From: Streptomyces sp. NBC_01408
Lineage (GTDB): Bacteria; Actinomycetota; Actinomycetes; Streptomycetales; Streptomycetaceae
Assembly: GCF_026340255.1 (NCBI RefSeq)
Contig: NZ_JAPEPJ010000001.1
Location: 3,031,001-3,095,000, forward strand
Direction of reading: 5' to 3'
Length of the DNA: 64,000 nt
The position numbers were made by a program, and so were the translations under genes. The notes under the pieces are model-generated. The model saw only the letters and a list, made by a program, of their open reading frames with translations, searched no databases and was not told where the DNA came from. Positions 60,668 to 64,000 of this stretch are shown here, piece after piece. The first letter of the stretch is position 1. Every line of letters starts with the position of its first letter.

Positions 60668-60718
60668 GTGACAGTGACTGTCCTGTTCACCCGTCTGTGA
60701 AGTGTCAGTCGCTGTCAC
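60668..60718. promoter_or_regulatory. Candidate TetR operator between regulator and exporter
   Basis: GTGACAGTGACTG (60668-60680) and CAGTCGCTGTCAC (60706-60718) form an inverted repeat with 12 of 13 positions matching, separated by 25 bases. It lies just upstream of the exporter start, and each arm is itself rich in GACAG/CTGTC. Typical of a site bound by two TetR dimers. Confidence 0.75.
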
Positions 60719-60730
60719 TAGCCTGTGCGC

Positions 60731-62338
60731 ATGACTAGTCAGATCACTGTCGACGATCAGGTACCCGCCAAGGAGCCAGGCCCGGCCGCCGCCCGGAACG
60801 GACTGCGCGGGCACCCCTGGCTGACCCTCTTCGCCGTCGCGATCGGCGTCATGATGGTCACCCTGGACGGCACGATCGTCGCCGTCGCCAACCCCGCCAT
60901 CCAGAAGGACCTCGGCGCCTCGCTCGCCGAGGTGCAGTGGATCACCAACGGCTACCTGCTGGCCCTCGCGGTCTCCCTGATCACCGCGGGCAAGCTCGGC
61001 GACCGCTTCGGCCACCGCCAGACCTTCCTCATCGGCATCGCCGGCTTCGCCGTGTCCTCCGCGGCGATCGGCCTGTCCGAAGGCGTCGAGCTCGTCATCG
61101 GCTTCCGCGTCGCGCAGGGCCTGTTCGGCGCGCTGCTGATGCCCGCCGCCCTCGGCCTGCTGCGCGCCACCTTCCCCGCCGAGAAGCTCAACATGGCCAT
61201 CGGCATCTGGGGCATGGTCATCGGCGCCTCCACCGCCGCCGGGCCCATCGTCGGCGGCCTGCTCGTCGAGCACGTCAGCTGGCAGTCCGTCTTCTTCATC
61301 AACGTGCCCGTGGGCATCGTCGCGCTGCTCTTCGGCCTGTTCATCCTGGTCGACCACCGGGCCGAGAACGCCCCGCGCTCCTTCGACCTCCTCGGCATCG
61401 TGCTCCTGTCCGGCGCGATGTTCTCGCTGATCTGGGCACTGATCAAGGCCGCGGAGTGGGGCTGGGGCGACTCCAAGACCCTCTTCTTCCTGGCCGCCGC
61501 CGTGCTCTGCTTCGGTCTCTTCACCTTCTGGGAGAGCAGGGTCGCCGAACCGCTGATCCCGCTCGGCATGTTCCGCTCGCTGCCGCTGTCCGCGGGCACC
61601 GTGCTGATGGTGCTCATGGCCTTCGCCTTCATGGGCGGCCTGTTCTTCGTCACCTTCTACCTGCAGAACGTGCACGGCATGAGCCCCGTCGACAGCGGCC
61701 TGCACCTGCTGCCGCTGACCGGCATGATGATCATCGGCTCGCCGCTGGCCGGCGCCGCGATCACCAAGGTCGGACCGCGGATCCCGCTCGTCGCCGGAAT
61801 GGTCGCCACCGCCGCCGCCTGCTTCGGGATGGCGCAGCTCACCCCCGGCACCGGCACCCTCACCATGTCCCTCTGGTTCGCCCTCCTCGGCCTCGGCCTC
61901 GCGCCCGTCATGGTCGGTGCCACCGAGGTCATCGTCGGCAACGCCCCGCTGGAGCTCTCCGGCGTGGCCGGCGGACTCCAGCAGGCCGCGATGCAGGTCG
62001 GCGGCAGCCTGGGCACCGCGGTCCTCGGCGCGGTCATGGCCGGCACGGTCAGCAGCTCGTTCGGGGACAACTGGCGGGCGGCCCAGCTGCCCCCGCTCGC
62101 CCCCGAGCAGCAGGAGCTCGCCGAGAAGGGGGTCCAGGTGGGCATCGCCCCCGTTCCGCCGGAGGCCCCCGCGGAGGTCGCGCAGGCGATCGGCAAGGTC
62201 GCCCACGACACCTTCGTCTCCGGCATGAGCACAGCCTTCACCGTCGCGGGCACGGTCGCGGTCCTCGCCGCCGTCGTGGCCTGCTTCACCAAGCGCGGGG
62301 AGAACGCCGCCGCGGGCGCGGGCGCGGCCCACGTCTGA
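60731..62338 (+). CDS. DHA2-family MFS multidrug exporter (EmrB/QacA type)
   Basis: A 535-residue transporter with about 14 hydrophobic segments. Motif D1/A regions are VTLDGTIVAVANPAIQKDLG and GKLGDRFGHRQTFLIGI, and motif C is GASTAAGPIVGGLLVEHVSW. These place it in the 14-helix drug:H+ antiporter group. It should expel hydrophobic or cationic toxic compounds; the cargo is unknown. The ATG at 60731 starts 13 bases after the operator, with no ribosome site, so a leaderless or short-leader mRNA is likely. Confidence 0.92.
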   Translation: MTSQITVDDQVPAKEPGPAAARNGLRGHPWLTLFAVAIGVMMVTLDGTIVAVANPAIQKDLGASLAEVQWITNGYLLALAVSLITAGKLGDRFGHRQTFLIGIAGFAVSSAAIGLSEGVELVIGFRVAQGLFGALLMPAALGLLRATFPAEKLNMAIGIWGMVIGASTAAGPIVGGLLVEHVSWQSVFFINVPVGIVALLFGLFILVDHRAENAPRSFDLLGIVLLSGAMFSLIWALIKAAEWGWGDSKTLFFLAAAVLCFGLFTFWESRVAEPLIPLGMFRSLPLSAGTVLMVLMAFAFMGGLFFVTFYLQNVHGMSPVDSGLHLLPLTGMMIIGSPLAGAAITKVGPRIPLVAGMVATAAACFGMAQLTPGTGTLTMSLWFALLGLGLAPVMVGATEVIVGNAPLELSGVAGGLQQAAMQVGGSLGTAVLGAVMAGTVSSSFGDNWRAAQLPPLAPEQQELAEKGVQVGIAPVPPEAPAEVAQAIGKVAHDTFVSGMSTAFTVAGTVAVLAAVVACFTKRGENAAAGAGAAHV

Positions 62339-62420
62339 GCCCTGCCGCCTCGGACTCACCCGTCCAGGGCCGGGCCCACGCCCGCCGGAAGCCCCGCGGA
62401 GGCGTCAACTCCGTACGTAC

Positions 62421-62454
62421 GACAGCCCCGCCGGACGGTTCCGGCGGGGCTGTC
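62421..62454 (+). terminator. Hairpin terminator after the DHA2 exporter
   Basis: A perfect 15-bp stem, GACAGCCCCGCCGGA with TCCGGCGGGGCTGTC, around CGGT. It lies 83 bp after the exporter stop. The rest of the 237-bp gap to the inhibitor gene has no recognisable feature. Confidence 0.9.
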
Positions 62455-62575
62455 GCCTATCAGGGTGGACCCGGCCGAAGCCCCTTCCGCCCGCCCGTCG
62501 CCGCAGGTCAGCGTGGTGTCGTCGGCGCTCCGGAACCGTCCGCGGCGCCCTTCGTCCACAAGGAGTTGACCCGTC

Positions 62576-62989
62576 ATGCGTACGTGTCACACCACGCCCA
62601 CCCCGAACACCACCCGCGTCACCACCGTCCTGGCCGCGACCGTGCTGGCGCTCACCGCCCTCATCCCGAGTACCGCCACCCACGCACACGCCGCGGGCCC
62701 GCCCACCCTCGGCGCCTGCGCGACCGGGCAGTTGTGCCTGTGGGCGAAGCCGGAGTTCAAGGGCGCCCGGCAGACCCACGAGCTGAGCACCCTGGACATC
62801 AACAGCTGCACCGCCCTGCCCGCCGGCACCAGCGCCCAGTCGCTCACCAACCGCACCGGCCGCCCGGTCACCACGTACCAGTCGGCGGAATGCGCCGAGA
62901 CCGGCGAGTTCCAGACCTACCCGGGCGACGGGGTCTGGCTGCCCCAGTCGCCCTACCAGGTACGGGCGTTCAAGGTGTGGGAGCGGTAG
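62576..62989 (+). CDS. Secreted peptidase inhibitor I36-like protein
   Basis: A 137-residue secreted protein. A signal peptide (VLAATVLALTALIPSTATHAHA) is followed by a small domain with four cysteines (LGACATGQLCLW, INSCTALP, AECAETGEF). CATGQLCLWAKPEFKG is the hallmark of the I36 family, whose type member SMPI from Streptomyces inhibits metalloproteinases. The ATG at 62576 follows AAGGAG. Its 3' end overlaps the convergent K+ channel gene by 20 bp. Confidence 0.85.
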   Translation: MRTCHTTPTPNTTRVTTVLAATVLALTALIPSTATHAHAAGPPTLGACATGQLCLWAKPEFKGARQTHELSTLDINSCTALPAGTSAQSLTNRTGRPVTTYQSAECAETGEFQTYPGDGVWLPQSPYQVRAFKVWER

Positions 62990-63749
62990 TCCCGCGTGGC
63001 GCCGGGGCGCCCGGCCGGTCGGCCTGACCGCCGCCCAGCCGGGCGACCTCGCCGCGCAGCGCCCGGACCTCCTCCTGGAGCTCCCGGATGGCGGCCAGCT
63101 GGAGCCGCTCCACCTGGTCGTCGCGCTCGAAGCGGGCGATGAACCAGGCCGCGATGTTCGCGGTGACCACACCCAGCAGGGCGATCCCCGACAGCATCAG
63201 GCCGACGGCCAGCACCCGGCCCAGACCGGTGGTGGGGGAGTGGTCGCCGTACCCGACCGTCGTCATCGTGGTGAAGGACCACCACACGGCGTCGCCCAGG
63301 TTCTTGATGTTCCCGTCGGGGGCGTCCCGCTCCACGCTCAGCACCGCCAGCGAGCCGAACATCAGCAGCCCCACCACGGCCCCGGCCACATAGGTCGTCA
63401 GCCGCACCTGGGGCGCCATCCGGGCCCGCCGGCCCACCAGCAGCAGCGTCGACACCAGCCGCAGCAGCCGCAGCGGCTGCACCAGCGGCAGCACCACGGC
63501 GCACAGGTCCAGCCAGTGCGTCCGTACGAACTGCCGACGGTCCGCCGCGAGACCCAGCCGCACCAGGTAGTCGAGGGCGAAGGCCCCCCACACCACCCAC
63601 TCCGCGTAGGTGCACGCCCGGTGCACCCACGCACTCGCGTCGGGCACGACGATCGGCACGGCGTACGCGACGGCGAAGCACACGGCGAGGACGAGCAGCG
63701 GGGTCTGGCTCCGCCGCTCCCAGAGCAGCTGGCGGGAGGGTTCCTTCAT
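62970..63749 (-). CDS. Voltage-gated-type potassium channel
   Basis: A protein of about 259 residues with six hydrophobic segments. The S4-like helix is arginine-spaced (PLRLLRLVSTLLLVGRRARM), and the pore reads WWSFTTMTTVGYGDHSPTT with the K+ filter TVGYGD. A C-terminal coiled coil (ERLQLAAIRELQEEVRALRG) probably makes the tetramer. This is the KvAP/KvLm-like bacterial form. The ATG at 63749 (MKEPSRQLLWERR) is preferred; one nine bases upstream is possible. Confidence 0.9.
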   Translation of the reverse strand: MKEPSRQLLWERRSQTPLLVLAVCFAVAYAVPIVVPDASAWVHRACTYAEWVVWGAFALDYLVRLGLAADRRQFVRTHWLDLCAVVLPLVQPLRLLRLVSTLLLVGRRARMAPQVRLTTYVAGAVVGLLMFGSLAVLSVERDAPDGNIKNLGDAVWWSFTTMTTVGYGDHSPTTGLGRVLAVGLMLSGIALLGVVTANIAAWFIARFERDDQVERLQLAAIRELQEEVRALRGEVARLGGGQADRPGAPAPRGTTAPTP

Positions 63750-63779
63750 GCGGAGCATCGTAAGGAACGGATAAAATGA

Positions 63780-63810
63780 AGGTGACCCCCGGCCGTGCCA
63801 GGGGTCACCT
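63780..63810. terminator. Hairpin downstream of the window-edge ligase gene
   Basis: AGGTGACCCC (63780-63789) pairs with GGGGTCACCT (63801-63810) around an 11-base loop. It lies 90 bp past the stop of the minus-strand ligase fragment and next to the start of the K+ channel gene. Either terminator or part of the channel leader. Confidence 0.6.
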
Positions 63811-63899
63811 CATGCGTCAGGACGGGCGGCGGCCCGCCTCAGGCGGCCGTCCCCACCGGAGTGGGCCGCCGCCGTCATCCGTCCGGCCCGCCGCAGGCG

Positions 63900-64000
63900 T
63901 TACGCGTCGCCGCCCGCCGCGCCCGGGTCCGCCGCGCTCACGTCGAGCAGCTGGTACCGGTCGATGGCCTGCTTGAGCACCGAACGGTCGATCTTCCCCT
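63900..64000 (-). CDS. C-terminus of an AMP-forming acyl/aryl-CoA ligase (rest outside window)
   Basis: Only the last 33 codons are present. On the minus strand the frame reads GKIDRSVLKQAIDRYQLLD and then an Ala/Gly-rich end before TAA. GK(I/L)DR near the very end is the conserved catalytic-lysine motif of the AMP-binding C-terminal domain. A fatty-acid or aromatic acyl-CoA ligase is most likely; an adenylation domain of a peptide synthetase is less likely because the protein ends here. Confidence 0.75.
   Translation of the reverse strand, partial: GKIDRSVLKQAIDRYQLLDVSAADPGAAGGDA

Overview
The window is high-GC actinobacterial chromosome, almost certainly Streptomyces. The evidence is pervasive G/C at third codon positions, many GTG starts and leaderless-looking starts, tRNA genes without an encoded CCA, and gene content I recognise from the conserved Streptomyces core: nasA, dgt, dnaG, hrdA, mbl and fabD-fabH-acpP-fabF with fasR. 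No rRNA, CRISPR array, prophage or intact transposon is visible. The two ends cut a FAD oxidoreductase (left) and an AMP-forming acyl ligase (right).

Layout. 0-15 kb: nitrogen assimilation and housekeeping. An NirB-like flavoprotein fragment, a sirohydrochlorin chelatase and a NasA-type nitrate reductase lie within 15 kb, and both the flavoprotein and NasA have GlnR-box-like sites upstream. Among them sit a ferric-reductase-like flavoprotein, a TSUP permease, a class F sortase with a likely anchored surface protein, DNA primase, dGTPase, a SanA-like membrane protein and a steroid-dehydrogenase-like SDR. 15-23 kb: an NADP-binding reductase, a scrap of IS5-type transposase, the sigma factor HrdA, a heterodimeric ABC exporter, a FGGY sugar kinase, two identical tandem tRNA-Asn genes and a CAT-anticodon tRNA. 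23-33 kb is the most accessory part: a K+ channel, an amine oxidase with a small cupin, a secreted beta-helix protein, a YbdK-type ligase, an MFS exporter, an AraC regulator with a cupin, a headless phytase-like gene and a palindromic mobile repeat.

33-50 kb: an acyl-CoA carboxylase carboxyltransferase; a GAF-domain histidine kinase translationally coupled to the MreB-like protein Mbl; a lipase; redox genes (MarR, MDR reductase, OsmC/Ohr); EI24; an imine-reductase-like enzyme with HxlR; a hotdog/nitrilase/TetR group; a GH3 beta-glucosidase; an SGNH lipoprotein and a DUF3145 protein. 50-56 kb: the type II fatty acid synthase operon (fabD-fabH-acpP-fabF) with its activator fasR upstream. 56-64 kb: pirin, serine hydrolase, MerR, DUF4429, DUF1023 hydrolase, a TetR/DHA2 efflux pair with a clear operator, an I36 inhibitor and a second K+ channel.

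No single novel multi-gene system stands out. The most distinctive signals are at non-coding scale. CTAG-flanked inverted-repeat elements sit at gene ends, and several convergent gene pairs have both stop codons inside one palindrome. Other signals are the paired GlnR-like boxes, a MerR promoter with a 19-bp spacer and apparently leaderless transcript, a 38-bp-period repeat, an asymmetric ABC exporter, and a kinase coupled to Mbl whose ATPase domain looks degenerate.
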